This document shows positions 1 to 7,099 of a stretch of DNA of 8,638 bases, piece by piece. The position numbers were made by a program, and so were the translations under genes. Origin of the DNA: Nitrospinota bacterium (GTDB lineage Bacteria > UBA8248); contig DNYS01000222.1 of assembly GCA_003506735.1 (NCBI GenBank), forward strand, positions 5,975 to 14,612. Reading direction: 5' to 3'. Each line of letters begins with the position of its first letter. The stretch's first letter is position 1. Below the pieces are notes generated by a model that worked only from the letters and a program-made list of their open reading frames with translations, was not told the origin of the DNA and ran no database searches.

Positions 1-60
1 AGGGGGGGGGGAGATTCTGCTTCATCTCCCAAGGAACTTTGAGTTAGGATTAACAAGAAG

Positions 61-102
61 ATGAATAAGTTTTCTCTTTCGCCCTGCTTCATAAAGACAT
101 GA
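61..102 (+). CDS. possible 13-codon leader ORF overlapping the next start
   Basis: A short frame starts at ATG 61 and encodes MNKFSLSPCFIKT. Its TGA stop (100-102) overlaps the ATG of the following gene (99-101) as ATGA, the usual geometry of translational coupling. An AGGA lies at 46-49, about 11 nt before the start, which is a poor but possible ribosome-binding site. The larger gene has no recognisable Shine-Dalgarno of its own directly before ATG 99, so coupling would explain how it is translated. The peptide has no recognisable family. In AT-rich DNA an ORF this short could easily be chance. Confidence 0.25.
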   Translation: MNKFSLSPCFIKT

Positions 103-1266
103 AACTATTCGACGAATTTGATACACGCGATGACGAATATATGCCCTACGGTGAATCCAGATTCGGATATTTGAACCGATCCGGGCGACCTGAATTCGAA
201 AAGATGAGAAATTTACTCGAAGAGTGGTTTCTCCATTACCCGGAAGAAAAACAAAAAGGACTCCATAGACGTTTTCATTCATCCAAAGGCGACGGGTATT
301 TATCTCCTTTTTTTGAACTTTTTTTACATGAACTCCTATTAAAAATGGAATGTTCTGTAACTATCCAACCCAAAGCCAACGACGAAACTGAAAATCGTCC
401 AGATTTTCTTGTTCAGACACCAGATGGCGATTCATTTTATTTAGAAGCTGTAGCCATATCAGGAGAATCTGCCGTTGAGAAAGCGACAAACTCAAGAAAA
501 TCAGAAATTCACAATGCAATTAATCGCCGTCTTAATTCCCCAAATTATTTTCTCGACATTAACGTAATCGAAGAGGGCACCACTGCTCCACCTGCAAGAA
601 GTATGGTGAATTTCCTTGCAAATGAACTCAAAAAGTTCGACCCGGATGAAGTTGCCGATAATTACAACAACCATGGAATTACTTCACTACCAAACCTGGA
701 ATTTGTTCATCAAGGCTGGAGAATTAATTTTTTTCCTATTCCTAAAAAGAAAGAGGATAGGGGTGATACTGATCACCCAATTGGCATGATCTCAAAAGGA
801 GACGAATGGGTTGAAGTCAATCAAAGATTACCGCTCCTTGATTCTCTCAAAAAGAAAGCTAGCAGATACAAAAAAACTCGACTTCCCGTACATAATCGCA
901 GTTAACGCGTACAATATATCTCTAAACAACATTAATATAGTAGAAGCGCTTTATGGACAAGAATCTGAAGTCGGCAATTCTGTTAGCCATGAAATAAAAT
1001 TTAGAAGAAAGCGAAATGGTCTATGGACCAGTAAAAACAGCCCTACCTATACACGCGTAAGTGCGGTTCTATTCGGAACTCCTGTTATTCCATTTAATTT
1101 AGCGAGTGCCCCAATCCGGCTATACCATAATCCATGGCCAAAATTTCCCTATTCGTCAGTTTTGAATCGCCTGCCGCAGCATGTCCTGGAAGACGAACAT
1201 TCTGTTAAAAAAGATGGGGAGAGCATAGGCTCTATTCTCGGTCTTCCTGCGAACTGGCCACACTAG
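99..1266 (+). pseudogene. frameshifted hypothetical protein, possible PD-(D/E)XK nuclease-like fold
   Basis: Two overlapping frames, 99-905 and the frame ending at the TAG at 1264-1266, read as one protein of about 388 residues if one A is skipped in the A7 run at 870-876. Frame one breaks down after residue K259 into TRLPVHNRS and stop, while the +1 frame continues with LDFPYIIAVNAYN. The N-terminal part has FFELFLHELLLKM (71-83), RPDFLV (100-105) and FYLEA (113-117). The spacing of E73, D102 and E116 resembles the helix-E, D, E layout of restriction-endonuclease-like folds, but the usual ExK lysine is absent (E-A-V), so catalysis is uncertain. The C-terminal part carries YTRVSAVLFG and LYHNPWPKFPY, which look like a conserved end of the same family. 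The DNA is far more AT-rich than its neighbours, suggesting horizontal acquisition. It converges on HyuAB with only 10 bp between stops. I do not recognise a named family. The break could be a real mutation, a sequencing or assembly error, or slippage. Confidence 0.65.
870..876 (+). other. A7 homopolymer at the frameshift point
   Basis: Seven consecutive A residues lie exactly where the reading frame must change. Frame one reads TAC AAA AAA ACT, and the productive downstream frame reads ACA AAA AAA CTC GAC. Removing one A joins YKK to LDFPYIIAVNA. Homopolymer runs are typical sites of indel mutation, sequencing error and RNA-polymerase slippage. Confidence 0.7.
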
Positions 1267-1276
1267 TTGGTATGAC

Positions 1277-4200
1277 CTACCTCCCCCTCAACCCCCGCGT
1301 CCCTTTTTCATCCACCTCAAACGTCACCGGATCGAGGATCACGCCGTAGTCTTTTTTCGCGGCATCGGCGGAAACCAGGCCGTCGCGCACGTCTCTGGCG
1401 ACTTCCTCCGTGGGACGGTCGAGCGGATCGCCGAAACCGCCCCCGCCCGGGCCCTCGATGAGGAGGCGGCCGGGAGGAAGGTCCACATTGGCGTACTGGG
1501 GCATGTCCTCCATTTTGCCGTCTTGCCCGAACAAAACCCGCGCGATGGCGCCGGGCCCGCCGCCGCCGAGGCCGAAGGTGGTGATCGTCCGGCAGGATTC
1601 GCCCCGTGTCGAGCAGGAGACGGGGACGGCGATCTCGCACTCGTAGATGACGCCGCACCCCCCGCGCCAGCGGCCGGGCCCGCCGCCGTCGCGGCGAAGC
1701 TCCTGGCGGATGAAGCGCATGGGGTAGTCCTGCTCGTAGTGCTCTAAGTTGGGGACAGTGAGCGCGCCCAGGGTGGGCATGTTCCCGATGAGCGGAAAGC
1801 CGTCCCGCCCCTGGACGGCCCCCGCGGCGGGGCCGCCGCCCCAGTGGTAGACGACGAAAAACTCCCCCCGCTCGTCAAAGCCCGCCGTGACGGGATAGGC
1901 CGTCTTCCCCCAGGCCGCCGAAACGCGCCCGGGCACGGCCCCGGCGAGGGCCTTCCATACGCACTGGGCGATCTCGTGCGCCGGGAACACGGTGCAAAGC
2001 GTCACCGGGGCCGGGAAGGAGGCGTTCACCACCGTGCCCTCGGGGGCGATAATCCGGACGGGCCGGTAGGCCCCCTCGTTGTGGGGGATGAGCGGGTCCA
2101 CGATGGAGGAGATGCCCACGTAGAGGGCCGAGTGGGTGTTGGCGATGGGGGAGTTTTTATAACCCTTCATCTGGGGGGCCGAGCCCGTGAAGTCGGCGGT
2201 GATATCGGTCCCCGATTTCGTGAGGGTGAGCTTGACCGGGATTTCGGCGGGCTCGAAGCAGTCGGTGTTCATGATCTCGGTGGCGGTGTAGACCCCGTCG
2301 GGGATTCGGGCGATCTCGGCGCGCATGAGGGCCTCGGAGTAATCGAGCAATCCCGCCAGGCCCGCCACGAGTCCACCCCGCCCCCTCTCGCGCGCGATAT
2401 CGGCCAGGCGCGCGGCGCCGACGTGGGTGCTGCCCACCATGGCGGCGAAATCGTGGGCGATGACCTCGGGGGCGCGGGTGTTGGCGAGGATGAGGCGGAT
2501 CAGGTCTTTCCGCTCCGCGCCCCGCTCGTGGATTTTCACCGGTGTGATGCGGAAACCCTCGTGAAAAATTTCGGTGGCGTCGGAATTGTAGGTGCCGATG
2601 ACGCCGCCGCCCACGTCCACCTGATGCGCGCGGTTGCACACGAACCCGCAAAGCCCGCCCCCCTCGAAGACGGGGGCGATGACCGTCCAATCGGGCAGGT
2701 GGTTGCCGCCGCCCATGTAGGGATCGTTCAGTAAAAAAAGATCGCCCGGGTGAATGTCGCTCGCAAAATCTTTCAGGACGCCGCGCACGGCGAAGCCGCC
2801 GCTCCCGGTATGGATGGGCAGCCCGTCCGCCTGGGAGACGAGGCGGCCCTCGGGGTCGCAGATGAAACACGAGAAATCGTGCGCCTGGCTGAAGATGGTG
2901 GAGCGGGCGGTGCGCTGCATGATGATGCCCATCTCACGGGCGATGACGTCGAGGCGCTGGCCGAGGATGGCGAGGGCGGCGGGATCGGGAGCGCCCTTTT
3001 TCTCTATCTCCGGGCCGGAATCATCCTTCGTTCCGGAACCGCTCCGGGCCGGGGCGATATCGATAATGAACACCCCCCCACCGCCAAGGCGGAGCACATC
3101 GCCCGGCTCGACGAGGACGGTCGTCGCGGGCTCCTCGACGATGGCCGGGCCCTCGATCCGGGAGCCCGCCGTGAGATCCGCGCCCCGGTAAATGGCCGCC
3201 TCCTCCCAGCTTTCGGTGGCCTCGAAGTAGACCCACCGGCGGGAGACGGGCGTGGGCTCCCCCCCTCCCTCCGGCGCGGGATCGAAGACGACCTCTTCCC
3301 CGGGCGCTTCGGCGCGCATCCGGAAACCGGTGATCTCGACCGGCTCGCCGGGGCGGTGGTGGCCGTAGGCCGCCTCATGAAGCGCGTGAAAGCGCCCGGC
3401 GATTGTGTCCGGAGTGATTTCCTCCGGGCCGCCCGGCGCCTCGACCGTGAGGCTCCACGCCTGGCCGGGGTAGCGCATGTCCACGGCCGGGCCGAACGTG
3501 AACGATCCGGCCTCGCTTCCCGCCCGGGAGATTTCGGCGGCGGCCTCCTCCCGGAGGCTCTCCAGCTCGCGCCCGAGGGAGGCGGCGTCCGTCTCCTCCA
3601 CCCGAAGGGTCCGGCTCCTCAGCCGGTCGTAGCGCACCGGGCTTCCCACCATCCCGACCGCGCAGGCCCCCGCCGCCTCGCGCGGGACGATGACGCGCGA
3701 CATGCCGCAGATCCGCGCCTCCGCCGGGGCCGAAAGCGCCCCCGCGCCCCCGCCCGCGATCAGGGCCATCTCCCGGGGATCAGCCCCGTGGCGCGCGCAA
3801 ATGGTCTGGACCGCCCCCGCCATCTGGCGGCTCGCCAGGCGAATCGCCCCGGCCGCCGCTTCCCCGGCGCTTTGGCCGAGGGGGGCCGCCGCATGGGCTA
3901 TGAGCGCCTCCTCGGCGAGAGCGGGAGAAAGGGGCATCTCCCCGTCCAGCAGCCCGCGCGGGTCCAGCCGCCCGAGGATCAGATGCGCGTCGGTCAGGGT
4001 GGGCAGCGCGCCGCCCTTGCCGTAACAGGCCGGGCCCGGCTCCGCCCCCGCGCTCTCGGGCCCCACCCGGAGCCCGCCGCCCGGATCCGCCCAGACGATG
4101 GTTCCGCCGCCCGTCCCGATGGTGTGGACCTCGACCGAGGGAAGCGCGGTGTGGTAGCCCCCCACCGCCGAGCGGTCCACCATCCCGGGCCGCCCGCCAC

Positions 4201-5113
4201 GAAGGAGGGTCACGTCGCAGCTCGTCCCCCCCATGTCGAAGAAGACGGCATCCTCCGCCCCGGCGCCCTCGGCGTAAATGCGCCCGGCCGCCGCGCCCGC
4301 CGCGGGCCCCGAGAGGACGAGCGCCGCCGGATGCCGCCGGCAGTGGGCCACGGTGGACATCCCCCCGTTGCTCTGGAGGAGCATGAGCGGCCCCGCGTAG
4401 CCCAGCCCTCGGAGGACCTCTTCGAGCTCCCGGAGGTAGACCGAGATGCGCGGCCCGAGGAAGGCGCTCACCGCCGCCGTCGAGGAGCGCTCGTACTCGC
4501 CCATGATCGGCGCGGCATGAGAGGAAAGCACGATGAACGCCCCGGGCAGCGCCTCCGAAAGGATCTCCTCCGCGCGCTCTTCGTGGGCCGGATTCAGGTA
4601 GGCGTTGAACAGGCAGACGGCGACCGCCTCGACCTCTTCACAGGCGAAGACCTCCGCCGCCGCGCGGACGGCCCCCTCATCGAGCGGGGCCACCTCTTCT
4701 CCTTCCCGGCCGATTCTTCCGCCCACCGGAAGCCGGAGGTAGCGCGGCACAAGGAGAGGGGGGTTCGGGGCGCGGTGATCCCATACGTTCTCGCGCAGCC
4801 CCCGCCTGATTTCCAGCGAATCGCGAAAACCCTCGGTGGCGAGGAGGCCCGTCTTCGCCCCCTGGCGGGTGAGCAGGGCGTTCGTCGCCACCGTCGTGCC
4901 GTGGACGAAGCGCTCGCAATCGCCCAGAAGATCCTTCACGCCGATGCCCAGCTTGGCGGCGGCGCGGCCCAGGGCGTCGATGACCCCCTCCTCGGGGCGG
5001 CGCGAGCGCGAGGGGGCCTTGACCAGGCAGATCAGCCGCCCTCCCTCGCTGGCCACGACGAGATCCGTGAACGTGCCTCCCACATCGATGCCGATGCGGT
5101 ATTTCCGCGCCAT
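1277..5113 (-). CDS. fused HyuA-HyuB hydantoinase/5-oxoprolinase-family protein
   Basis: This 1278-residue protein joins both subunits of the ATP-dependent hydantoinase/oxoprolinase family in one chain, as in eukaryotic 5-oxoprolinase, which is of similar length. The HyuA half (about 1-685) has the ASKHA phosphate-1 motif GIDVGGTFTDLV (8-19), HGTTVATNALL (71-81), SNGGM (248-252), SGPAAGA (268-274), phosphate-2 FDMGGTSCDV (292-301), TIGTGGGT (331-338), the EPGPACYG segment (358-365) and AGGGAGAL (453-460). A hydrophilic linker spans about 686-708. The HyuB half (about 709-1260) has RTARSTIFSQAHDFS (734-748), LNDPYMGGGNHLPDW (795-809), GTYNSDATEIFHEG (840-853), NTRAPE (878-883), PGRWRGG (1146-1152) and GGGGFGDPL (1223-1231). 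The family hydrolyses lactam or imide rings, or carboxylates ketones, at the cost of ATP; the substrate here is unknown. The ATG has AAAGGA at 5119-5124, 5 nt upstream. It lies 40 bp downstream of the SDR and is probably last in the CMD1-SDR-HyuAB operon. It is cytosolic, with no signal peptide. Both halves look complete. Confidence 0.93.
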   Translation of the reverse strand: MARKYRIGIDVGGTFTDLVVASEGGRLICLVKAPSRSRRPEEGVIDALGRAAAKLGIGVKDLLGDCERFVHGTTVATNALLTRQGAKTGLLATEGFRDSLEIRRGLRENVWDHRAPNPPLLVPRYLRLPVGGRIGREGEEVAPLDEGAVRAAAEVFACEEVEAVAVCLFNAYLNPAHEERAEEILSEALPGAFIVLSSHAAPIMGEYERSSTAAVSAFLGPRISVYLRELEEVLRGLGYAGPLMLLQSNGGMSTVAHCRRHPAALVLSGPAAGAAAGRIYAEGAGAEDAVFFDMGGTSCDVTLLRGGRPGMVDRSAVGGYHTALPSVEVHTIGTGGGTIVWADPGGGLRVGPESAGAEPGPACYGKGGALPTLTDAHLILGRLDPRGLLDGEMPLSPALAEEALIAHAAAPLGQSAGEAAAGAIRLASRQMAGAVQTICARHGADPREMALIAGGGAGALSAPAEARICGMSRVIVPREAAGACAVGMVGSPVRYDRLRSRTLRVEETDAASLGRELESLREEAAAEISRAGSEAGSFTFGPAVDMRYPGQAWSLTVEAPGGPEEITPDTIAGRFHALHEAAYGHHRPGEPVEITGFRMRAEAPGEEVVFDPAPEGGGEPTPVSRRWVYFEATESWEEAAIYRGADLTAGSRIEGPAIVEEPATTVLVEPGDVLRLGGGGVFIIDIAPARSGSGTKDDSGPEIEKKGAPDPAALAILGQRLDVIAREMGIIMQRTARSTIFSQAHDFSCFICDPEGRLVSQADGLPIHTGSGGFAVRGVLKDFASDIHPGDLFLLNDPYMGGGNHLPDWTVIAPVFEGGGLCGFVCNRAHQVDVGGGVIGTYNSDATEIFHEGFRITPVKIHERGAERKDLIRLILANTRAPEVIAHDFAAMVGSTHVGAARLADIARERGRGGLVAGLAGLLDYSEALMRAEIARIPDGVYTATEIMNTDCFEPAEIPVKLTLTKSGTDITADFTGSAPQMKGYKNSPIANTHSALYVGISSIVDPLIPHNEGAYRPVRIIAPEGTVVNASFPAPVTLCTVFPAHEIAQCVWKALAGAVPGRVSAAWGKTAYPVTAGFDERGEFFVVYHWGGGPAAGAVQGRDGFPLIGNMPTLGALTVPNLEHYEQDYPMRFIRQELRRDGGGPGRWRGGCGVIYECEIAVPVSCSTRGESCRTITTFGLGGGGPGAIARVLFGQDGKMEDMPQYANVDLPPGRLLIEGPGGGGFGDPLDRPTEEVARDVRDGLVSADAAKKDYGVILDPVTFEVDEKGTRGLRGR

Positions 5114-5153
5114 ATCTATCCTTTCGGGGAAACGCCGGTATTCACAGGAAGAC

Positions 5154-5936
5154 TCATTGCAGGGTGAGCCCGCCGTCCATGATCATGAGGGCGCCCGTCA
5201 CGTAGGAGGAGGCATTCGAGCACAGGTAGAGCACCATCGCGGGCATCTCCTCGGGCGATCCGACGCGGCCCATGGGCATTTTCTTCACGTAGGCGGCCAG
5301 CGCCTCGGGATCGTTCATGAGGGAGGCGCCCATGTCGGTGTCGTACTGGCCGGGGACGACGGCGTTGACGCGGATGCCTAGCGGGGCCCAATCGGCGGCG
5401 AAGGACTGGGTGAGATTGTGCACGGCCGCCTTGGCCGCCGCGTATACGGGCAGCCCCGGCCGGGCGCGGAGCCCGGCCACCGAGCCGAAGTTGACGATGC
5501 GCCCGCCGCCGGATCGTTGAACCTCGGGCTTTTGCATGTGAGGAACGGCCGCCGTGCAGAGATAAAAGGTGCCATACACGTTGACGGCGAAGGTGTCCGC
5601 AAGCTCCCCGTCCGATGTGCCGAGCGCCGGAACACGGGGGCAGACCCCGGCGGCGTTGACGAGGATGTCGAGGCGTCCCATCTCCCCCGCCGCCCGATCG
5701 AGGGCATCCCGCGCCGAGACCGGATCGGAAACATCCAGCGGACAGACCGCCGCCCGGCGGCCCATCGCCCGAACGGCTCCCGCCACCTCCTCCAGCAGGT
5801 CCTCCCGCGTCGCGCCCAGGGCCACGTCCGCGCCCGCCTCGGCGAGCGCCAGCGCCGACGCGCGGCCCAAGCCCCGGCTCGCGCCCGTGACGAAGGCCGC
5901 GGCGCCCTCCAGATTCATTTTCTCCGCTACACTCAT
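5154..5936 (-). CDS. SDR family NAD(P)-dependent oxidoreductase
   Basis: This is a classical short-chain dehydrogenase/reductase of 260 residues, the normal length. It shows the dinucleotide-binding TGASRGLG (17-24), NAAG (94-97), and the catalytic tetrad N119, S152, Y165, K169 (YAAAK). VPG follows the active site (194-196), and the C terminus has YVTGALMIMDGG (245-256). The second-strand sequence GATRED (41-46) carries an arginine where NADP(H)-preferring SDRs often have a basic residue, so NADP(H) is suggested but not proven. The ATG at 5936 has a strong AAAGGAG (5945-5951) 8 nt upstream. A second in-frame Met at residue 7 is possible but less well placed. It lies 39 bp after CMD1 and 40 bp before HyuAB, so a shared operon is likely. 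The substrate is probably an alcohol/ketone intermediate of the HyuAB pathway. FabG-like motifs are present, but nothing here supports a fatty-acid role. Confidence 0.93.
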   Translation of the reverse strand: MSVAEKMNLEGAAAFVTGASRGLGRASALALAEAGADVALGATREDLLEEVAGAVRAMGRRAAVCPLDVSDPVSARDALDRAAGEMGRLDILVNAAGVCPRVPALGTSDGELADTFAVNVYGTFYLCTAAVPHMQKPEVQRSGGGRIVNFGSVAGLRARPGLPVYAAAKAAVHNLTQSFAADWAPLGIRVNAVVPGQYDTDMGASLMNDPEALAAYVKKMPMGRVGSPEEMPAMVLYLCSNASSYVTGALMIMDGGLTLQ

Positions 5937-5975
5937 TCGAACGGCTCCTTTCCGGACATTATTCCTTTCCAGGCA

Positions 5976-6527
5976 CTACACGGACAGGGGAAGGTCATTC
6001 CCGCCGGGAATTTCCACCTCGAAAGCGTTCAGCGTCATCGAGACCATCGTGTAGTGGCCGATGAGCCCGGTCAGCTCGACCACCCCCCGCTCGCCGAACT
6101 GATCGAAGGCCGCCCGGTAGGCGGCGTCGCCGACGGCGTGCGTCTCGTGAAGCTCGGTGCAAAAATCGTAGAGGGCCTCCTCGTCGGGCTTCATGTTTTC
6201 GGGCCTTCGCCGCTCCGCGATGGCCGAGATGATCGCCGGGTCGAGGCCCCCCTTGAGCGCGTGCGGCTCATGGGCGAACCACTCGTATTGCGCGGTCCAG
6301 AATCGGGCGGTGATCAGGATCGCCATCTCGCTCAAGCGCGGATCCAGGGCGCTGTCGAAGCGCAGGTAGGCCCCCACCTTTTCGAGAACGTCCAAAAACC
6401 CCGGGCTGTGAACCCAGATGTTGAACGGCCCGCGAAAACCGGCGCGCTTTCCGGAAAGAATCCTGTCGTGGATATTTCGCTGATTCTCATTCATGTCCTC
6501 AGCGGATATGATGGGTAGCCGTGCCAT
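5976..6527 (-). CDS. carboxymuconolactone decarboxylase (CMD)/AhpD-like protein, 183 aa
   Basis: The protein has the all-helical CMD/AhpD-like fold signature. LDPRLSEMAILITARFWTAQ (61-80) followed by YEWFAHEPHA (81-90) matches the family's core helix pair, and GVVELTGLIGHYTMVSMTLNAFEV (148-171) matches its C-terminal helices. Placed against the AhpD pattern E-x11-C-x2-C-x3-H, E67 and H86 are kept while the two redox cysteines are A79 and E82. It should therefore not be an alkylhydroperoxidase and is closer to lactone-processing or unassigned members. The start at 6527 is chosen because AGGAGA (6535-6540) sits 7 nt upstream. An in-frame extension to 6572 has no such site and runs through the hairpin region. 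It is probably the first gene of the operon with the SDR and HyuAB. The substrate is unknown. Confidence 0.88.
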   Translation of the reverse strand: MARLPIISAEDMNENQRNIHDRILSGKRAGFRGPFNIWVHSPGFLDVLEKVGAYLRFDSALDPRLSEMAILITARFWTAQYEWFAHEPHALKGGLDPAIISAIAERRRPENMKPDEEALYDFCTELHETHAVGDAAYRAAFDQFGERGVVELTGLIGHYTMVSMTLNAFEVEIPGGNDLPLSV

Positions 6528-6534
6528 AATAAGT

Positions 6535-6540
6535 TCTCCT
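6535..6540 (-). promoter_or_regulatory. ribosome-binding site that sets the CMD1 start
   Basis: On the minus strand this reads AGGAGA, 7 nt before the ATG at 6527. It favours this ATG over an upstream in-frame start at 6572. Confidence 0.8.
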
Positions 6541-6561
6541 GAGACGATGGTGTCCGCCCCC

Positions 6562-6580
6562 GCCGGCCGCACCGGCCGGC
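6562..6580. repeat. 8-bp perfect inverted repeat (hairpin) in the CMD1 leader
   Basis: GCCGGCCG, a CAC loop, then CGGCCGGC: a perfect 8-bp stem with a 3-nt loop, 34 nt upstream of the CMD1 ATG. No T-tract follows on either strand, so it is not an intrinsic terminator. It could be an operator or a 5'-UTR hairpin. In GC-rich DNA some such repeats occur by chance. Confidence 0.6.
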
Positions 6581-6649
6581 ATCCCTTCCCGCACGGTCGC
6601 GGGCGCGAAAGGGCGAATCAAAAATGATGGAGACAAGGTAAATGGGATA

Positions 6650-6694
6650 CCGCCGCCGCCGCAACCCGGCGCCGGGAAATCGCCACGGCGGCGG
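6650..6694. repeat. nested palindromes: CCG/CGG triplet arms around a 12-bp palindrome
   Basis: CCGCCGCCG triplets (from 6650) and CGGCGGCGG (6686-6694) form outer complementary arms. Between them lies the perfect 12-bp palindrome CCCGGCGCCGGG (6665-6676). The cluster sits upstream of the cupin start, in the shared intergenic region. It contains one copy of a motif that recurs upstream of the substrate-binding protein gene (8562-8577). Confidence 0.55.
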
Positions 6695-6759
6695 CCAGGC
6701 GGAAACCATGACGGCGCCGCGAACCCGCTATCTGAAGGTTTCGAAACGAGGAGATCGGA

Positions 6760-7089
6760 ATGGAGCATTTCTACGATTTGAGCAACGTGGAGGAGCAAGA
6801 CATGCCCGGGCGCAAGCGCCGAGTGGTGGCCGGGGAGAACGTCATGCTCATCTACGTCGAGCGGGAGGCGGGAACCACCCAGGAGCACACCCACGACAGC
6901 GAGCAGCTCGTCTATCTGCAAAAGGGGAAGGCCCGCTTCACCGTCGACGGCGAAAGCCGGGAGATCGAGGCGGGCGGTGTGGTCCACATCCCGGCGGGGG
7001 TCCTCCACGGGCTCGAAGCCCACACCCCCATCACCTACATCGGCATCTACACCCCGCTCCGGAAAGAGGTGATTGACGCTACGGCATGA
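6760..7089 (+). CDS. small single-domain cupin protein
   Basis: This 109-residue protein is a single cupin beta-barrel. Motif 1 supplies H43, H45 and E48 (HTHDSEQ) and ends near G56. Motif 2 has G72, P78, G80 and H83 (IPAGVLHG), so a full 3-His/1-Glu metal site is present. Metal-binding cupins of this size include isomerases, decarboxylases, dioxygenases and sugar- or acid-modifying enzymes; the sequence does not say which. It has AGGAG (6749-6753) 6 nt before the ATG. It is transcribed divergently from CMD1 and converges on CMD2 with 25 bp between the stops. Small cupins and CMD-like proteins often occur together, which fits a role in the same pathway. It has no signal peptide and should be cytosolic. 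Confidence 0.9.
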   Translation: MEHFYDLSNVEEQDMPGRKRRVVAGENVMLIYVEREAGTTQEHTHDSEQLVYLQKGKARFTVDGESREIEAGGVVHIPAGVLHGLEAHTPITYIGIYTPLRKEVIDATA

Positions 7090-7099
7090 GGCCCCACGC

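Larger units (their letters stand above)
6528..6759. promoter_or_regulatory. divergent intergenic region between CMD1 and the cupin
   Basis: This 232-bp gap separates the outward-facing starts of CMD1 (-) and the cupin (+), so it should hold both promoters. I could not find convincing -35/-10 pairs on either strand. An AT-richer patch at about 6608-6648 is the likeliest promoter area. The region holds an 8-bp perfect inverted repeat (6562-6580) and a nested palindrome cluster (6650-6694). These could be operator sites or RNA hairpins. No gene encoding a transcription factor is present in the window. Confidence 0.55.

Noticed and set aside
22..282. 86-codon minus-strand open frame over the start of the AT-rich gene
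   Set aside because: It is antisense to a frame that reads as a plausible conserved protein, and has an Arg/Ile-rich translation without motifs.
866..880. Classical -1 programmed frameshift at the A run
   Set aside because: The required change is +1 (or -2), the A run is not positioned as X XXY YYZ in the zero frame for that change, and I saw no evident stimulatory stem-loop. Indel or transcript slippage is more likely.
1844..2734. 296-codon + strand open frame inside HyuAB
   Set aside because: Another antisense shadow with low-complexity composition, while HyuB motifs are intact on the other strand.
2750..5167. 805-codon open frame on the + strand, antisense to HyuAB
   Set aside because: It is a mirror of the GC-rich codon pattern of HyuAB. 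Its translation is rich in Arg, Gly, Ala and Pro with no family motif, while the minus strand has clear conserved motifs throughout.
5418..6518. 366-codon + strand open frame across the SDR and CMD1
   Set aside because: It crosses two well-supported genes and their gap on the opposite strand and shows no recognisable domain.
6528..6572. 15-residue N-terminal extension of CMD1
   Set aside because: The downstream ATG at 6527 has AGGAGA 7 nt upstream and begins the conserved sequence. The extension contains the hairpin half-site and has no such site.
6642..7076. 144-codon + strand open frame overlapping the cupin
   Set aside because: It is Arg/Gly/His-rich and runs through the palindrome region. 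The cupin frame has intact metal-binding motifs and a better ribosome-binding site.
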